Assembly: GCF_004217415.1 (NCBI RefSeq)
Contig: NZ_SHLI01000001.1
Coordinates: 1,693,239-1,757,238, forward strand
Direction: 5' to 3'
Length of the DNA: 64,000 nt
Origin: Spiribacter vilamensis
GTDB taxonomy: Bacteria; Pseudomonadota; Gammaproteobacteria; Nitrococcales; Nitrococcaceae
Below, in pieces: positions 37,515 through 50,512 of the stretch. The notes below the pieces were generated by a model, which was not told the DNA's origin, made no database searches, and saw only the letters and a list, made by a program, of their open reading frames with translations. A program made the translations under genes and the position numbers. Numbering within the stretch: the stretch's first letter is position 1; each line of letters begins with the position of its first letter.

Positions 37515-38936
37515 CTAGTTCGCCTTGTGGATGGCGCGCTTGTCCACGGCGAGCGCCGCCTCGTGCACCGCCTCGGACAGGGTCGGATGGGCATGGATGG
37601 TACGCGCCAGATCCTCGGCGCTGGCCTCGTACTCCATCGCAAGCGTGGCCTCGGCGATCAGCTCACTGGCCTGCGGCCCCACCATGTGGACACCCAGGAT
37701 GCGGTCCGTCTCGGCGTGGGCGATGACCTTGACCATACCGTCGGACTGATCCATGGCCCGCGCCCGTCCCGTGGCACCGAACCCGAACGTCCCGCTGCGA
37801 TGGGGAATACCCGCGGCCTTGAGCTGCGCCTCGGTGCGTCCCACCCAGGCGATCTCCGGGTCGGTGTAAATCACCCAGGGGATGGTGTCGTAGTTGACGT
37901 GGCCGGCATGGCCCGCGATGCGCTCCGCCACCATGACGCCCTCTTCGGAGCCCTTGTGCGCCAGCATGGGGCCGCGTACGACGTCTCCGACGGCATAGAC
38001 ACCGGGGATATTCGTCTCGCACTCGTCATTGACGTGAACGAACCCACGCTCATCGGTCAGCAGGTCGGCGTCATCCGACGCCAGCCCATCGGTATTGGGG
38101 CGCCGCCCCACAGACACGACCAGTCGATCGACCTGGAGGGTCTGTTTCCCGTCCTTGTCCTCGTAGTGGACGCTGATGTTCTTGCCATCCCGGGTCTCGG
38201 TGACACGGCAGCCCATCCGGATTTCCAGGCCCTGTTTGGCGAACAGCTTCAGCGCCTCGCGGGCGACCTGCTGGTCAACGGGCGTCAGGAAGGAATCCTG
38301 CGCCTCGAGCATCACCACCTTGGAGCCGAGGCGGTTCCAGACACTGCCCATCTCCAGACCGATCACACCGGCGCCAATGACACCCAGCCGTTTGGGCACT
38401 TCCTGGAACTCCTGCGCCCCGGTGGAGTTGACGATACGGTCACCGGACAGGGGGGCCGCTCCGATCTCGATGGGACGGGAGCCGGTGGCGAGGATCACGC
38501 TATCGGCCGTGAGGGTCTTTTCCTTGCCCTTGTGCGGCGTGAATGCGACCTGGCGATCGGCGAGCAGTTTGCCGTGCCCCTGCAGCCACTCGATGTCGTT
38601 GGCCTTGAACAGCTGCTTGATGCCGCCGGTCAGATCCGATACCACCTTATCCTTGCGCTTGAGCATCTGCGGGACGTCGAGGCTCGCGCCCTCCACCTTG
38701 ATGCCGTGCTGGCTCAGCCCGGACTGGACGCGATGGAAGTGCTCGGACGAATCGAGCAGCGCCTTAGAGGGGATACACCCGACGTTCAGGCAGGTGCCGC
38801 CGAGGGACGGCTCACCGTCCTTGCGCCGGTACTCGTCGATGACCGCCACCCGCATGCCCAGCTGCGCGCAGCGAATCGCCCCTACATAGCCGGCCGGACC
38901 GGCCCCGATAACGATGACGTCGTATGAGTTCGCCAT
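37515..38936 (-). CDS. lpdA: dihydrolipoyl dehydrogenase (E3)
   Basis: A 473-aa FAD flavoenzyme that reoxidises dihydrolipoamide with NAD+. Seen: FAD-binding VIGAGPAGYVGAIRCAQ at the N-terminus, the redox pair in GGTCLNVGCIPSKALL (near residues 46-61), the NAD-binding GAGVIGLEMGSVW near residue 187, and the C-terminal HAHPTLSEAVHEAAL with the catalytic His-Glu. It is the third gene of sucA-sucB-lpdA, 23 bases after sucB, so it probably serves 2-oxoglutarate dehydrogenase. Confidence 0.97.
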   Translation of the reverse strand: MANSYDVIVIGAGPAGYVGAIRCAQLGMRVAVIDEYRRKDGEPSLGGTCLNVGCIPSKALLDSSEHFHRVQSGLSQHGIKVEGASLDVPQMLKRKDKVVSDLTGGIKQLFKANDIEWLQGHGKLLADRQVAFTPHKGKEKTLTADSVILATGSRPIEIGAAPLSGDRIVNSTGAQEFQEVPKRLGVIGAGVIGLEMGSVWNRLGSKVVMLEAQDSFLTPVDQQVAREALKLFAKQGLEIRMGCRVTETRDGKNISVHYEDKDGKQTLQVDRLVVSVGRRPNTDGLASDDADLLTDERGFVHVNDECETNIPGVYAVGDVVRGPMLAHKGSEEGVMVAERIAGHAGHVNYDTIPWVIYTDPEIAWVGRTEAQLKAAGIPHRSGTFGFGATGRARAMDQSDGMVKVIAHAETDRILGVHMVGPQASELIAEATLAMEYEASAEDLARTIHAHPTLSEAVHEAALAVDKRAIHKAN

Positions 38937-38959
38937 GATGACTCCCGGATTCGTTGGTA

Positions 38960-40276
38960 TCAGACCTCGAGCAGAAGGCGCGCGGGGTCTTCAAGCATGT
39001 CCTTGATGGTGACGAGGAACTGGACCGCATCCTTGCCATCGACAATGCGATGATCGTAGGAGTGCGCCAGGTACATCATCGGTCGTACGACCACCTGGCC
39101 GTTTTCGGCCACCGGGCGCTCCTGGATCTTGTGCATGCCCATGATCCCGCTCTGCGGCGGATTGAGGATGGGCGTCGAGACCAGCGAACCGAAGATGCCG
39201 CCGTTGGTGATGGTGAAGGTCCCGCCGGTGAGTTCCTCGATACCGATCTTGCCGGCCTGCGCGCGCTGGCCGAAGTCGGCAATCGCGATCTCGATCTCGG
39301 CGAACGACAGCTGATCCGCGTCACGCAGCACCGGCACCATCAAGCCACGCTCGGTGGAAACGGCGATACCGACATCGTAGTAACCGTGGTAGAGGATGTC
39401 ATTGCCGTCGATGGAGGCGTTGACATTGGGAAAGCGCTTGAGCGCCTCGACCGCCGCCTTGACGAAGAACGACATGAAACCGAGCTTGGTGTCATGGGTC
39501 TTCAGGAAGCTGTCCTTGTGACGGGCGCGAAGATCCATCACCGGCTGCATGTTGACCTCGTTGAAGGTGGTCAGCATGGCGGCGGTCTGCTGCGCCTCGA
39601 CCAGCCGCTGCGCGATGCGCTGGCGCAGCCGGGTCATCGGCACCCGGCGCTCCTCGCGATCGCCGGTCGGTACAGCGGCGGCCGGTGCGGGCGTCGGCGC
39701 GGCGGGGGTGCTGGGCGCCGATGCAGGCTCGGGCTCGGGCGCCGGACCTGACTGCGGGGCCGGGGCCGGGGCCGGTGCCGGGGTCGGCGCGGGCGCCGCC
39801 GATGCGTCTCCACCCTGCTGCATGTGGCGCAGCACATCCTCCTTGAGGATACGTCCGTTCCGGCCCGTGGGGGTGATCTGTCGGGCGTCGAGGTCGTTTT
39901 CATCGACCAGCGTGCGAACCGCGGGGCTCAGCGACCGCATTTCGCCTTCCCCGGACGCGGCGGGGGCGTCGGCAGGGGCTTCGTTCGCCGGCGCGGGAGT
40001 CGACTCGGCCACCGGCTGGGCGGCCGCACCGCCGGCGGCGGCCTCTCCGAGCACCGCGACGACCTCGCCGGCCGTCACCGTCTCGCCCTCGGGCTTGAGG
40101 ATCTCGCCGAGCACACCGTCTTCGGGAGCCGGTACCTCCAGGACGACCTTGTCGGTTTCCAGGTCGACGAGATTCTCGTCACGCTCGACCGCCTCCCCCG
40201 GTTGTTTGTGCCACGTAACGACCGTGGCCTCACTCACCGATTCCGGCAGTGCCGGTACTTTGACTTCGGTGCTCAT
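38960..40276 (-). CDS. sucB: 2-oxoglutarate dehydrogenase E2 (dihydrolipoyl succinyltransferase)
   Basis: A 438-aa E2 protein. Domain order: one lipoyl domain (1-80) with the lipoylated lysine in ETDKVVLEV, an Ala/Pro linker, a small E1/E3-binding domain (about 120-155, [18 protein letters not shown]), a longer Ala/Pro-rich linker, and the C-terminal catalytic domain with [14 protein letters not shown]. It passes the succinyl group to CoA and forms the core of the complex. It starts 18 bases after sucA. Confidence 0.96.
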   Translation of the reverse strand: MSTEVKVPALPESVSEATVVTWHKQPGEAVERDENLVDLETDKVVLEVPAPEDGVLGEILKPEGETVTAGEVVAVLGEAAAGGAAAQPVAESTPAPANEAPADAPAASGEGEMRSLSPAVRTLVDENDLDARQITPTGRNGRILKEDVLRHMQQGGDASAAPAPTPAPAPAPAPQSGPAPEPEPASAPSTPAAPTPAPAAAVPTGDREERRVPMTRLRQRIAQRLVEAQQTAAMLTTFNEVNMQPVMDLRARHKDSFLKTHDTKLGFMSFFVKAAVEALKRFPNVNASIDGNDILYHGYYDVGIAVSTERGLMVPVLRDADQLSFAEIEIAIADFGQRAQAGKIGIEELTGGTFTITNGGIFGSLVSTPILNPPQSGIMGMHKIQERPVAENGQVVVRPMMYLAHSYDHRIVDGKDAVQFLVTIKDMLEDPARLLLEV

Positions 40277-40294
40277 CGACTCCTCGCTCTTTTT

Positions 40295-43132
<2,838 letters not shown>

Positions 43133-43281
43133 TGGAGTTTACCTGGCATCTGCGGTGGGAAAGCCGTTTTGTGGCGTGAGTTCAAAATAACCCGGAGCCC
43201 TATTAAACGCAACGGCAATGGGGAGTTACGACGGCCTGCAGGGCCACTGCATAACGGCACTCTCCGCGACCACCACCAATT

Positions 43282-43297
43282 CTGACCCCGAGGTCAG
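43282..43297. other. hairpin in the tatC-sucA gap
   Basis: CTGACC-CCGA-GGTCAG is a perfect 6-bp stem just past the tatC stop codon in the 191-base gap before sucA. It is not followed by a T-run, so it may mark a processing site or a weak end of the tat transcript. A second GC dyad (GGCC-TGCAG-GGCC) lies near 43233-43245. The remaining gap near sucA is AT-rich and probably holds the sucA promoter, but no hexamer pair stands out. Confidence 0.4.
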
Positions 43298-43323
43298 CAA
43301 AATGCCCGGCGGGACGTCGCTGG

Positions 43324-44103
43324 CTAGCCGTCGTCCACACTGGACGGAGGGCGATCGCGGGGCGTCGACTCGAACCAGCGGGAGAAGAAGATCCCCAGCT
43401 CGAAGAGTAACCACACCGGCACCGCCAGCAGGATCTGCGAAATGATATCCGGCGGCGTCAGCAGCATTCCGATGGTGAAGGCACCGACAATCACGAATGG
43501 CCGCTTGGCCGCCAGCGCCTGGCGCGTCGTCGCGCCGCTGCGCACCAGCAGGATGGTGGCGACCGGGACCTCGAAGGAAGCGCCGAAGGCGAAAAACAGC
43601 GTCATGATGAAGGACAGGTATTCGCCGATATCCGTCATCATCGCGACCCCGTCCGGCGTCGCCGAGGCAAAGAACTGGAACACCAGCGGGAACACCACGA
43701 AATAGGCGAAGGCCATTCCCAGGTAGAAGAGCACGACACTGGAGAGAACCAGCGGCCAGATCAGGCGTTTCTCGTGGCGGTAGAGCCCGGGCGCCACGAA
43801 CGCCCACAGCTGGTAGAGCAGGAACGGAATACTGAGGAAGAACGAACCGGCGAGGGCGACCTTGAGCGGGATCAGGAACGGCGTCGCCACCTGGGTGGCG
43901 ATCATCGAAGTGCCCTCGGGCAGGACGGCCATCAGCGGATTCGCGAGCGCGGTATAGAGCGGTTCACGAAACGGATAGACCGCCAGGAACAGGATCAGGA
44001 CGCAGCCACCCGAGTAGAGCAGACGCGTGCGCAGCTCGAGCAGATGGGTCAGCAGCGGACGATCTTCGTCACTCGGGTTTGAATTGCTTGCCGGATCACT
44101 CAC
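43324..44103 (-). CDS. tatC: Sec-independent translocase TatC
   Basis: A 259-aa six-helix protein that binds the twin-arginine signal peptide. Family features: LTHLLELRTRLLYS at the N-terminus (signal-binding Glu), ATPFLIPLKVALAGSFFLSIPFLLYQLWAFVAPGLY-type first half, and the periplasmic-side FSRWFES end. It is the third gene of tatABC, overlapping tatB by four bases. Confidence 0.97.
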   Translation of the reverse strand: MSDPASNSNPSDEDRPLLTHLLELRTRLLYSGGCVLILFLAVYPFREPLYTALANPLMAVLPEGTSMIATQVATPFLIPLKVALAGSFFLSIPFLLYQLWAFVAPGLYRHEKRLIWPLVLSSVVLFYLGMAFAYFVVFPLVFQFFASATPDGVAMMTDIGEYLSFIMTLFFAFGASFEVPVATILLVRSGATTRQALAAKRPFVIVGAFTIGMLLTPPDIISQILLAVPVWLLFELGIFFSRWFESTPRDRPPSSVDDG

Positions 44104-44423
44104 CGGGGTTTATCCCCGTCATCTCCGGGCGTCGATGCCTCTGCCTTGTCCGTCGCGTCCGCCGGTTTTTCAACCTGGCCCACCGCATCGGTGACGCTGC
44201 GCCTGGCCTCGCTGGCCTCGCGATCGATGGCACGACGGGTCTCCCGAACGCTGTCGACGTTGACCTCGCGCTCCACCTCGTCACGAATCGACTGGAACGA
44301 CGCCCGCGCCCGTCCGGCCCAGAGCCCCATTGTTCGCATAAGGCGGGGCAGGCGCTCGGGGCCGACGACCACAAGGGCGATCGCCCCGATGATCAGCAGC
44401 TCCCAGAAGCTGACATCCAGCAT
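44100..44423 (-). CDS. tatB: Sec-independent translocase TatB
   Basis: A 107-aa protein with one N-terminal membrane helix (about 3-20) followed by an amphipathic helix and an acidic tail. The opening MLDVSFWELLIIGAIALVVV and the PERLPRLMRTMG that follows are typical of TatB, which pairs with TatC to receive substrates. Located between tatA and tatC. Confidence 0.95.
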   Translation of the reverse strand: MLDVSFWELLIIGAIALVVVGPERLPRLMRTMGLWAGRARASFQSIRDEVEREVNVDSVRETRRAIDREASEARRSVTDAVGQVEKPADATDKAEASTPGDDGDKPR

Positions 44424-44442
44424 GGACGCGTTCCTCCAGCGC

Positions 44443-44727
44443 TCAGGTGTTGCCGCCGGACTGATCCTTGTCCTTTACCTGCTCGCGCCGGGCGGTCGAG
44501 GACGAAGCACTCGAGGTATCGTCGTCGGCCTCGAGGCCCTCGCGGCTCTCCTCGCCCTCCTGCGCGTCCTTCGCCGCCTTCTCGCCGTCGCTCATGGCGC
44601 TCTTGAACCCCTTGAGCGCTCCGCCGAGATCGGTGCCGACGTTACGCAGCTTCTTGGTGCCGAACAGCAGCAGCACAATGACCAGTATCAACAAAAGAGA
44701 CCAGGGACTGATTCCACCAGGACCCAT
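44443..44727 (-). CDS. tatA: Sec-independent translocase TatA
   Basis: A 94-aa pore-forming subunit: a membrane helix at about 8-22 ([14 protein letters not shown]), the [21 protein letters not shown] amphipathic helix and an acidic flexible tail. TatA oligomers carry folded proteins across the inner membrane. First of tatABC and 41 bases after hisE. Confidence 0.95.
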   Translation of the reverse strand: MGPGGISPWSLLLILVIVLLLFGTKKLRNVGTDLGGALKGFKSAMSDGEKAAKDAQEGEESREGLEADDDTSSASSSTARREQVKDKDQSGGNT

Positions 44728-44768
44728 ATCGAATTACCTCCAGCGCGTGCCAGTCGGCACTATTGCCC

Positions 44769-45089
44769 TTATTTGCCCCGCGCCGCCTTTTCAGCGACCC
44801 CCGAGAGCCCGAAGCGGCGCTCAAGCTCGGCAAGCACCGACCCGGAATCGAGCCCGTGGTGCGAGAGCATGACAAGGCTATGGAACCACAGATCCGCGGT
44901 TTCAGAAACAATGGCGTCGCACTCGCCGTTCTTCGATGCGACAACCGTCTCCGTGCACTCCTCGCCCAGCTTGCGAAGAATGCGATCGATGCCGCCGGCA
45001 TGCAGCCCCGCCACGTAGGAGTCCGCCGGATCGGCCTGCCGCCGCTCCGCCAGCACACCGTCGAGCCGCCGAAGTATATCGTTACTCAT
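44769..45089 (-). CDS. hisE: phosphoribosyl-ATP pyrophosphatase
   Basis: A 106-aa all-helical MazG-like enzyme, the second step of histidine synthesis. Features: [16 protein letters not shown] near residue 38 and [15 protein letters not shown] near residue 67 with the metal-binding acidic residues. The ATG at 45089 overlaps the end of hisI by eight bases and has GGGGG placed upstream; an ATG five codons earlier is possible. In enterobacteria HisI and HisE are fused; here they are separate. Confidence 0.94.
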   Translation of the reverse strand: MSNDILRRLDGVLAERRQADPADSYVAGLHAGGIDRILRKLGEECTETVVASKNGECDAIVSETADLWFHSLVMLSHHGLDSGSVLAELERRFGLSGVAEKAARGK

Positions 45090-45477
45090 CGTTCGTTCCC
45101 CCATACATCTCCGACGGATTGCGTCGTACGGCGTCGGTCACCTGCCAGCCATCCCCGTCGAGCGTCCGGTAGAAGCAGCTCCGCCGCCCCGTGTGGCAGG
45201 CCACATCGCCGGCCTGTTCGACCTGCAGCAACAGGGTGTCACCATCGCAGTCGAGCGCGATATCGCGCACGCGCTGAACGTTGCCGGAAGACTCGCCCTT
45301 GTGCCAGGGCCGCTGCCGCGACCGCGACCAGTACACCGCCTCACCGATGTCCCGCGTGGTCTCCAGTGTCCCGCGGCTCATCCAGGCCATCATGAGCACA
45401 CGACCATCCATCGCATCCTGCGCGATGACGGGGATCAGTCCATCGGCGTTCCACGTGATTTCATCCAGCCAGCCCAT
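45082..45477 (-). CDS. hisI: phosphoribosyl-AMP cyclohydrolase
   Basis: A 131-aa zinc enzyme for the third step of histidine synthesis. The signature is [20 protein letters not shown] near residue 47, with metal-binding Asp and Cys residues in [13 protein letters not shown] and [12 protein letters not shown]. It shares one base with hisF upstream and overlaps hisE downstream. Confidence 0.96.
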   Translation of the reverse strand: MGWLDEITWNADGLIPVIAQDAMDGRVLMMAWMSRGTLETTRDIGEAVYWSRSRQRPWHKGESSGNVQRVRDIALDCDGDTLLLQVEQAGDVACHTGRRSCFYRTLDGDGWQVTDAVRRNPSEMYGGTNDE

Positions 45478-46247
45478 TAGCGTACCTCGATACCGGCATC
45501 GGCCATGTAGGCCTTCGCCTCGGCAATGGTGTATTCACCGAAATGGAAAATGCTTGCCGCAAGCACGGCATCCGCCTGCCCTTCGATCACCCCGTCGACC
45601 AGGTGTTGCAGGTTGCCGACCCCGCCCGAGGCGATCAGTGGCACGCCCGCCTGCTCGGAGATCGTGCGGTTGAGGGCGTTGTCGAAGCCGATGCGCGTAC
45701 CGTCGCGATCCATGCTGGTCACCAGCAGCTCGCCCGCCCCCGCATCGGCCATGCGCCGGGCCCACTCCACGGCGTCGAGCCCCGTGGGGTGACGGCCACC
45801 ATGGGTGAATACCTCCCAGCGCGGGTCGGCCTCGGTACCACCGCTGCGCTTGGCGTCCACCGCCACCACGATGCACTGCGAGCCGAACCGGGCCGCGGCG
45901 TCGCTGACCAGGGACGGGTCGCGGATCGCGGCGGTATTGATGGAGACCTTGTCGGCCCCGGCATTGAGCATCCGGCGCACATCGGCCACCGAGCGAATAC
46001 CCCCGCCGACGGTGAGCGGGATGAACACCTCCGAGGCCACCGCCTCGACGGTGTGAACCAGCGTATCGCGCTCCTCGTGGCTGGCGGTGATATCGAGGAA
46101 CGTCAACTCATCGGCGCCGGCCCGGTCGTAACGGCGGGCGATCTCCACCGGATCACCCGCATCACGGATGTCGACGAACTGGACACCCTTCACCACCCGG
46201 CCGGCATTGATATCGAGACAGGGGATAATTCGGCGGGCGACCCCCAT
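45477..46247 (-). CDS. hisF: imidazole glycerol phosphate synthase cyclase subunit
   Basis: A 256-aa TIM barrel that joins ammonia from HisH to PRFAR, giving IGP and AICAR. Catalytic Asp near residue 12 in [14 protein letters not shown] and Asp131 in VVAVDAKR are present, with phosphate-binding loops ending in LIASGGVGN. Immediately downstream of hisA. Confidence 0.97.
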   Translation of the reverse strand: MGVARRIIPCLDINAGRVVKGVQFVDIRDAGDPVEIARRYDRAGADELTFLDITASHEERDTLVHTVEAVASEVFIPLTVGGGIRSVADVRRMLNAGADKVSINTAAIRDPSLVSDAAARFGSQCIVVAVDAKRSGGTEADPRWEVFTHGGRHPTGLDAVEWARRMADAGAGELLVTSMDRDGTRIGFDNALNRTISEQAGVPLIASGGVGNLQHLVDGVIEGQADAVLAASIFHFGEYTIAEAKAYMADAGIEVR

Positions 46248-46249
46248 AC

Positions 46250-46993
46250 TCAGCGCCCCGCAGCGGATTCGTCGGCGAGCCGCTGGGCCTCGGCCAGATC
46301 GATTCGGCCCTCATAGAGCGCCCGGCCGACAATGGCACCACTGATACCGGAGTCGGCGACCCGGCAGAGGGCGCGCACATCGTCGAGGTCCGTGACACCG
46401 CCGGAGGCGATCACCGGGATGTCGATGGAGCGGGCAAGATCGGCCGTTGCCTCGACATTGGTCCCGCGCATCATTCCGTCGCGACCGATATCGGTAAAGA
46501 CAATGGCGTTGACGCCGGCATCCTCGAACCGCCGTGCAAGGTCACTCGCGGCGATATCCGAGACACTCTCCCAGCCATCGGTGGCTACCCGGCCCTCGCG
46601 GGCGTCGAGCCCGACCATGATCCGGCCCGGGAACTCGAGGCAGGCCTCGTCGACGAAGGATGGCGTGCGCACGGCCTGGGTGCCGATGATGACGTAGTTC
46701 ACACCGACGTCGAGGTAAGTCTGGATAACCTCGAAGCTGCGCAGGCCACCCCCGACCTGTACCTCGACATCGGGGTGGGACTCGGCAATCCGGCCGATCA
46801 GATCGGCGTTCACGGGAAAGCCCGCCAGCGCCCCATCGAGGTCGACCAGGTGCAGACGCCGCGCACCGGCCTCCACCCAGCCGGCCGCGACAGCGAGCGG
46901 GTCATCCGAGAACACCGTCTCGTCCACCATGCGCCCCTGGCGCAGCCGGACGCATTTGCCATTCTTCAGATCAATGGCGGGTATCAGTTGCAT
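46250..46993 (-). CDS. hisA: ProFAR isomerase (HisA)
   Basis: A 247-aa TIM barrel that isomerises ProFAR to PRFAR. Features: catalytic Asp in [17 protein letters not shown], the [11 protein letters not shown] loop near residue 77 and [11 protein letters not shown] near residue 170. It is a paralogue of HisF encoded next to it. It overlaps hisH by ten bases. Confidence 0.97.
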   Translation of the reverse strand: MQLIPAIDLKNGKCVRLRQGRMVDETVFSDDPLAVAAGWVEAGARRLHLVDLDGALAGFPVNADLIGRIAESHPDVEVQVGGGLRSFEVIQTYLDVGVNYVIIGTQAVRTPSFVDEACLEFPGRIMVGLDAREGRVATDGWESVSDIAASDLARRFEDAGVNAIVFTDIGRDGMMRGTNVEATADLARSIDIPVIASGGVTDLDDVRALCRVADSGISGAIVGRALYEGRIDLAEAQRLADESAAGR

Positions 46994-47619
46994 GGTTCTC
47001 CATCCCAGGCAAGGAAATTCTTGAGCAGCCGCAATCCGGGCGCCTGGCTCTTCTCGGGGTGAAACTGCGTGGCGAAGACGTTGGCGGCACCGATGGCCGC
47101 GGCAAACACCGCACCGTAGTCGCTCTCACCCTGGACGATCGACGCGTCCGCCGGTTCGACATAGTAGCTGTGCACGAAATAGAACCGCGTCCCCGGCTCG
47201 ATACCGGCGAACAACGGGTGGGACCGGGTCTGCGTCAGGCGGTTCCAGCCCATGTGCGGGATCTTCAGCCGCGGATCGTGGGCGGTAAGGACCCGGAAGT
47301 GGCGCACTGTCCCGGCGAAGTAACCCAGCGCCTCGACCCCTTCGTTCTCGTCGCTGCGGGTCATCAGCGCCTGCATGCCCATGCAGATCCCGAGAAACGG
47401 GCGATCCTGCATCACGCGCCCCAGCACATCGACCAACTCGTAGCGGTGCAGGGCACTCATGCAGTCGCGCACCGCGCCCTGACCCGGAAACACCACCCGA
47501 TCGGCGGCATCGATGACCGCCGGGTCGTCGGTGACCCGGACCGAAGTTGCACCGACATGGGTAAGCGCCCGTTCCACGGAACGCAGGTTCCCCATGCCGT
47601 AGTCGATAACCGCGATCAT
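46984..47619 (-). CDS. hisH: imidazole glycerol phosphate synthase glutaminase subunit
   Basis: A 211-aa class I glutamine amidotransferase that feeds ammonia to HisF. The catalytic Cys is in [11 protein letters not shown] near residue 78, and His-Glu in TQFHPEKSQ near residue 190. It overlaps hisB by four bases and hisA by ten. Confidence 0.97.
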   Translation of the reverse strand: MIAVIDYGMGNLRSVERALTHVGATSVRVTDDPAVIDAADRVVFPGQGAVRDCMSALHRYELVDVLGRVMQDRPFLGICMGMQALMTRSDENEGVEALGYFAGTVRHFRVLTAHDPRLKIPHMGWNRLTQTRSHPLFAGIEPGTRFYFVHSYYVEPADASIVQGESDYGAVFAAAIGAANVFATQFHPEKSQAPGLRLLKNFLAWDGEPCN

Positions 47620-48209
47620 AGCGCGCCCTTGGTGGAGGGCAGCTCATTGCCGAGTCGCGGATCGGTACTGCAGGCCGTGCGCAGTGCCCGGCCCGCGGCC
47701 TTGAACAGGGTCTCAGCGATGTGGTGGGCATTCTCCCCGTACAGGGCGTCCATGTGCAGCGTGACCGCGGCCTGGCTGGCAAACCCCTGCCAGAACTCCC
47801 GCACCAGCTCGGTATCGAACTCGCCGATCCGCGCCGTCGGGAAGCTCGCCCGAAAGTAGAGCCCCGGACGCCCGGACAGATCCACCACCACGCGCGAGAG
47901 CGCCTCGTCGAGGGGGCAGAAGGCATGCCCGTAGCGAACGAGCCCGCGCTTCTCCCCCAGGGCGGCGGCGAATGCCTGCCCCAGGGCGATACCCACGTCC
48001 TCGACCGTGTGATGGGCGTCGATGTGCAAATCACCGGTCGCGGCGACATCCAGATCAAACAGGCCGTGACGGGCGATCTGATCGAGCATGTGATCGAAAA
48101 ACCCGACGCCCGTGCGACGCGTCCCCGCACCGGACCCATCCAGATCCAGGCTGAGCTGGATCCGGGTCTCGAGCGTGTCCCGCTTGATAGTTGCCTTGCG
48201 TTCGCTCAT
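47616..48209 (-). CDS. hisB: imidazoleglycerol-phosphate dehydratase
   Basis: A 197-aa IGPD with the two manganese-binding motifs: [17 protein letters not shown] near residue 38 and the [11 protein letters not shown] region near residue 68, repeated later as [16 protein letters not shown]. It is monofunctional; the phosphatase domain found in the enterobacterial HisB is absent. It heads hisBHAFIE; hisG, hisD and hisC are not in the window. Confidence 0.96.
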   Translation of the reverse strand: MSERKATIKRDTLETRIQLSLDLDGSGAGTRRTGVGFFDHMLDQIARHGLFDLDVAATGDLHIDAHHTVEDVGIALGQAFAAALGEKRGLVRYGHAFCPLDEALSRVVVDLSGRPGLYFRASFPTARIGEFDTELVREFWQGFASQAAVTLHMDALYGENAHHIAETLFKAAGRALRTACSTDPRLGNELPSTKGAL

Positions 48210-48259
48210 GCCTTGGGTGCCCTGACTGTGACGGCGTGGAGGATATCACGCCACCCGCG

Positions 48260-48712
48260 TCACTTTGAGTGAGGCGGGGCGCTCAGCCAGAACGTCACCG
48301 GGCCGTCATTGCAAAGGCTGACCTGCATGTCGGCGCCGAACCGCCCCGCGGCCACATCGGGGTGACGCTGCCCGGCGGTATCCACCAGTGCACGGAAGGC
48401 GCTGGCCGCAGCGTCGGCATCGGCCGCGGCCGAGAAGCCCGGACGGGTGCCCTTGCGGGTATCGGCCACCAGCGTGAACTGCGGCACCAGCAGCATCCCG
48501 CCCCCGGTCTGCGACAGGCTTCGGTTCATGAGCCCGGCATCATCGGCGAACACGCGATAGCCCAGCAGCCGCTCGAGCAGGCGCTCACCGCTCGCATTCG
48601 TGTCACCGCGCTCGACGCCCACCATCACGAGCAGGCCCGCGCCGATGCCCCCGATGGACTCGCCGCCAACCCGCACCTCGGCATGGCTGACCCGCTGGAG
48701 GAGGCCGATCAA
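48260..48712 (-). CDS. dtd: D-aminoacyl-tRNA deacylase
   Basis: A 150-aa DTD that removes D-amino acids (and glycine mis-charged on tRNA-Ala) from tRNAs. Seen: MIGLLQRVSHAEV at the N-terminus, LVPQFTLVADTRKGTRPGF near residue 75 (the usual SQ is PQ here) and the Gly-cisPro motif in NDGPVTFWL at the C-terminus. It overlaps the upstream TPR gene by four bases. Confidence 0.95.
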   Translation of the reverse strand: MIGLLQRVSHAEVRVGGESIGGIGAGLLVMVGVERGDTNASGERLLERLLGYRVFADDAGLMNRSLSQTGGGMLLVPQFTLVADTRKGTRPGFSAAADADAAASAFRALVDTAGQRHPDVAAGRFGADMQVSLCNDGPVTFWLSAPPHSK

Positions 48713-49020
48713 GGGCCGTCCAGGCGTTTGAGACGAACCTCGAGCTCGCGCACGATCTGCATGTCCCCCCGCCGACGGGCGGCATCCAGGCCGGCACGAA
48801 ACGTCTCGGTCGCCGTCGCGCGATCGCCGGCTTTCAACTGCAGGCGCCCCAGCGCCCGCCAGGCGGCGGAGTAGTCGGGATCGAACTCGATTGCCCGGCG
48901 CAGGTGTTCCTGGGCGCCCTCGGTATCGCCCTCGCGCGCCAGTGCCTCACCCAGGGTCAGGCGGGGCATCGCCCCGTCCCGGCCGCCGTCGATCATCTTT
49001 TTAAGCGCCTCGATATCCAT
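48709..49020 (-). CDS. small tetratricopeptide repeat protein
   Basis: A 103-aa protein made of about two and a half TPR motifs: LTLGEALAREGDTEGAQEHLRRAIEFDPDYS-type, then AWRALGRLQLKAGDRATATETF. There is no signal peptide or membrane helix, so it is probably a cytoplasmic scaffold. It overlaps dtd and may be translationally coupled to it. The partner is unknown. Confidence 0.85.
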   Translation of the reverse strand: MDIEALKKMIDGGRDGAMPRLTLGEALAREGDTEGAQEHLRRAIEFDPDYSAAWRALGRLQLKAGDRATATETFRAGLDAARRRGDMQIVRELEVRLKRLDGP

Positions 49021-49045
49021 ACCCGAGAGGCTAGCAAGCCAGCCG

Positions 49046-50503
49046 TCAACGCCGCCAGAAGGCCGGTGTAAAAAGCACCAGCAGGGTAAATATCTCCAGC
49101 CGCCCCATGAGCATCGCCACGCACATCACCAGCTTGGGTCCATCACCGACGCTGGAGAAATTGGCGGCGACATCCCCCAGCGCCGGACCCAGGTTGGCCA
49201 GCCCCGAGGCCACCGCCGAGAACGCCGTCACCTGGTCGAGCCCCATGGCAAGCATGACCAGCAGGAGCAGCACGAACAGCAGCACGTAGGCGGCGAAGAA
49301 CCCCCAGACGGCATCGATCACACGCTCGTTGACCGGCCGATCACCCACCTTGACCGGGATCTGGGCCTGCGGATGGATCAGCCGCAGGATCTCGCGCCCG
49401 CCCTGGCGCCAGAGCAGTAGGATGCGCACCACCTTCAGGCCGCCCGAGGTCGAATTGGCACAGCCACCCACCACCGCCACGAACAGCAGCAACACCGGCA
49501 GGAAGGCCGGCCAGACGTAGTACGAGGCGGTGGTGTAGCCGGTCGTCGTGGCGAACGAGACCACCTGGAAGATGGCGTGATGCCAGGTCTCGTCCAGCAG
49601 CAGGCTGTGCGCCGCCTGGTAGATCAGCAGCCCGCCGAGCACCAGCACGGTCACGACGGCGAGCACCGTGAGGAAGGTCACCAGCTCGGGGTCACTGCGC
49701 CAGGGTTCGGTACTGCGACGTCGCCAGGCCATGAAATGCAGCGAGTAATTGAGTGCCGAGATGATCATGAACACCACCGCGATCATCTCGATCAGCGCAC
49801 TGTCGAAATAACCGATGCTCGCGTCGTGAGTGGAAAAACCGCCGGTGGCGATGGTGGTAAAGGCGTGCATGACGGCATCGAAGGCACCCATGCCGGCGGC
49901 CCAGTAGGCCAGCGCGCAGGTCACCGTCAGCCCCAGGTAGATGTACCAGAGCGCCTTCGCCGTCTCGGCGATGCGCGGCGTGAGCTTCGCGTCCTTCACC
50001 GGTCCGGGCAATTCGGCCCGGTAGAGCTGCATGCCACCAATGCCGAGCATGGGCAGGATCGCCACCGCGAGCACGATGATGCCCATACCGCCCAGCCACT
50101 GGAGCTGCTGGCGGTAGTACTGGATCGACAGCGGCAGCTGATCAATACCGGTCAGGGCCGTGGCGCCGGTGGTGGTCAGACCGGAGACACTCTCGAACAG
50201 GGCATCGACGAACCCGAGCGGCACCGCGCCCTGGAGCACCAGCGGCAGCGAGCCGGCGGCACCGAGCACGACCCAGAACATCGCCACCACGAAAAAGCCG
50301 TCCCGGATGCGCAGCTCGCGGCGTGACTGGCGGACCGGCAGCCACAGCAATCCCCCCAGGACCACCAGCAGCGCGAATGTCAGGAGAAACGCCGCGGCCA
50401 CGCCATCGGCGGCGACCACCGCCACCAGTGCCGGCGGTATCATGGTCACGCTGAAGACCATCAGCAGGACTCCCAGCACGCGCTGGACGGCATCGGGATG
50501 CAT
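49046..50503 (-). CDS. trkH: TrkH-family potassium uptake protein
   Basis: A 485-aa potassium channel-like protein with four membrane-pore-membrane repeats; the pore loops include SGLTTTGAT near residue 109, TIATGGFSTHD near residue 217, SFATTTGYTTA near residue 314 and SGLANLGPAL near residue 435. It takes up potassium with the NAD/ATP-binding TrkA encoded nine bases upstream, a key osmotic response. Confidence 0.96.
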   Translation of the reverse strand: MHPDAVQRVLGVLLMVFSVTMIPPALVAVVAADGVAAAFLLTFALLVVLGGLLWLPVRQSRRELRIRDGFFVVAMFWVVLGAAGSLPLVLQGAVPLGFVDALFESVSGLTTTGATALTGIDQLPLSIQYYRQQLQWLGGMGIIVLAVAILPMLGIGGMQLYRAELPGPVKDAKLTPRIAETAKALWYIYLGLTVTCALAYWAAGMGAFDAVMHAFTTIATGGFSTHDASIGYFDSALIEMIAVVFMIISALNYSLHFMAWRRRSTEPWRSDPELVTFLTVLAVVTVLVLGGLLIYQAAHSLLLDETWHHAIFQVVSFATTTGYTTASYYVWPAFLPVLLLFVAVVGGCANSTSGGLKVVRILLLWRQGGREILRLIHPQAQIPVKVGDRPVNERVIDAVWGFFAAYVLLFVLLLLVMLAMGLDQVTAFSAVASGLANLGPALGDVAANFSSVGDGPKLVMCVAMLMGRLEIFTLLVLFTPAFWRR

Positions 50504-50512
50504 AGGGGCTCC

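Noticed and set aside
39650-39830. Repetitive Ala/Pro/Gly-coding stretch as a repeat or CRISPR-like array
   Set aside because: It encodes the flexible linker of the E2 protein SucB; the repeats are irregular and in frame. The same applies to the accB linker near 9970-10060.
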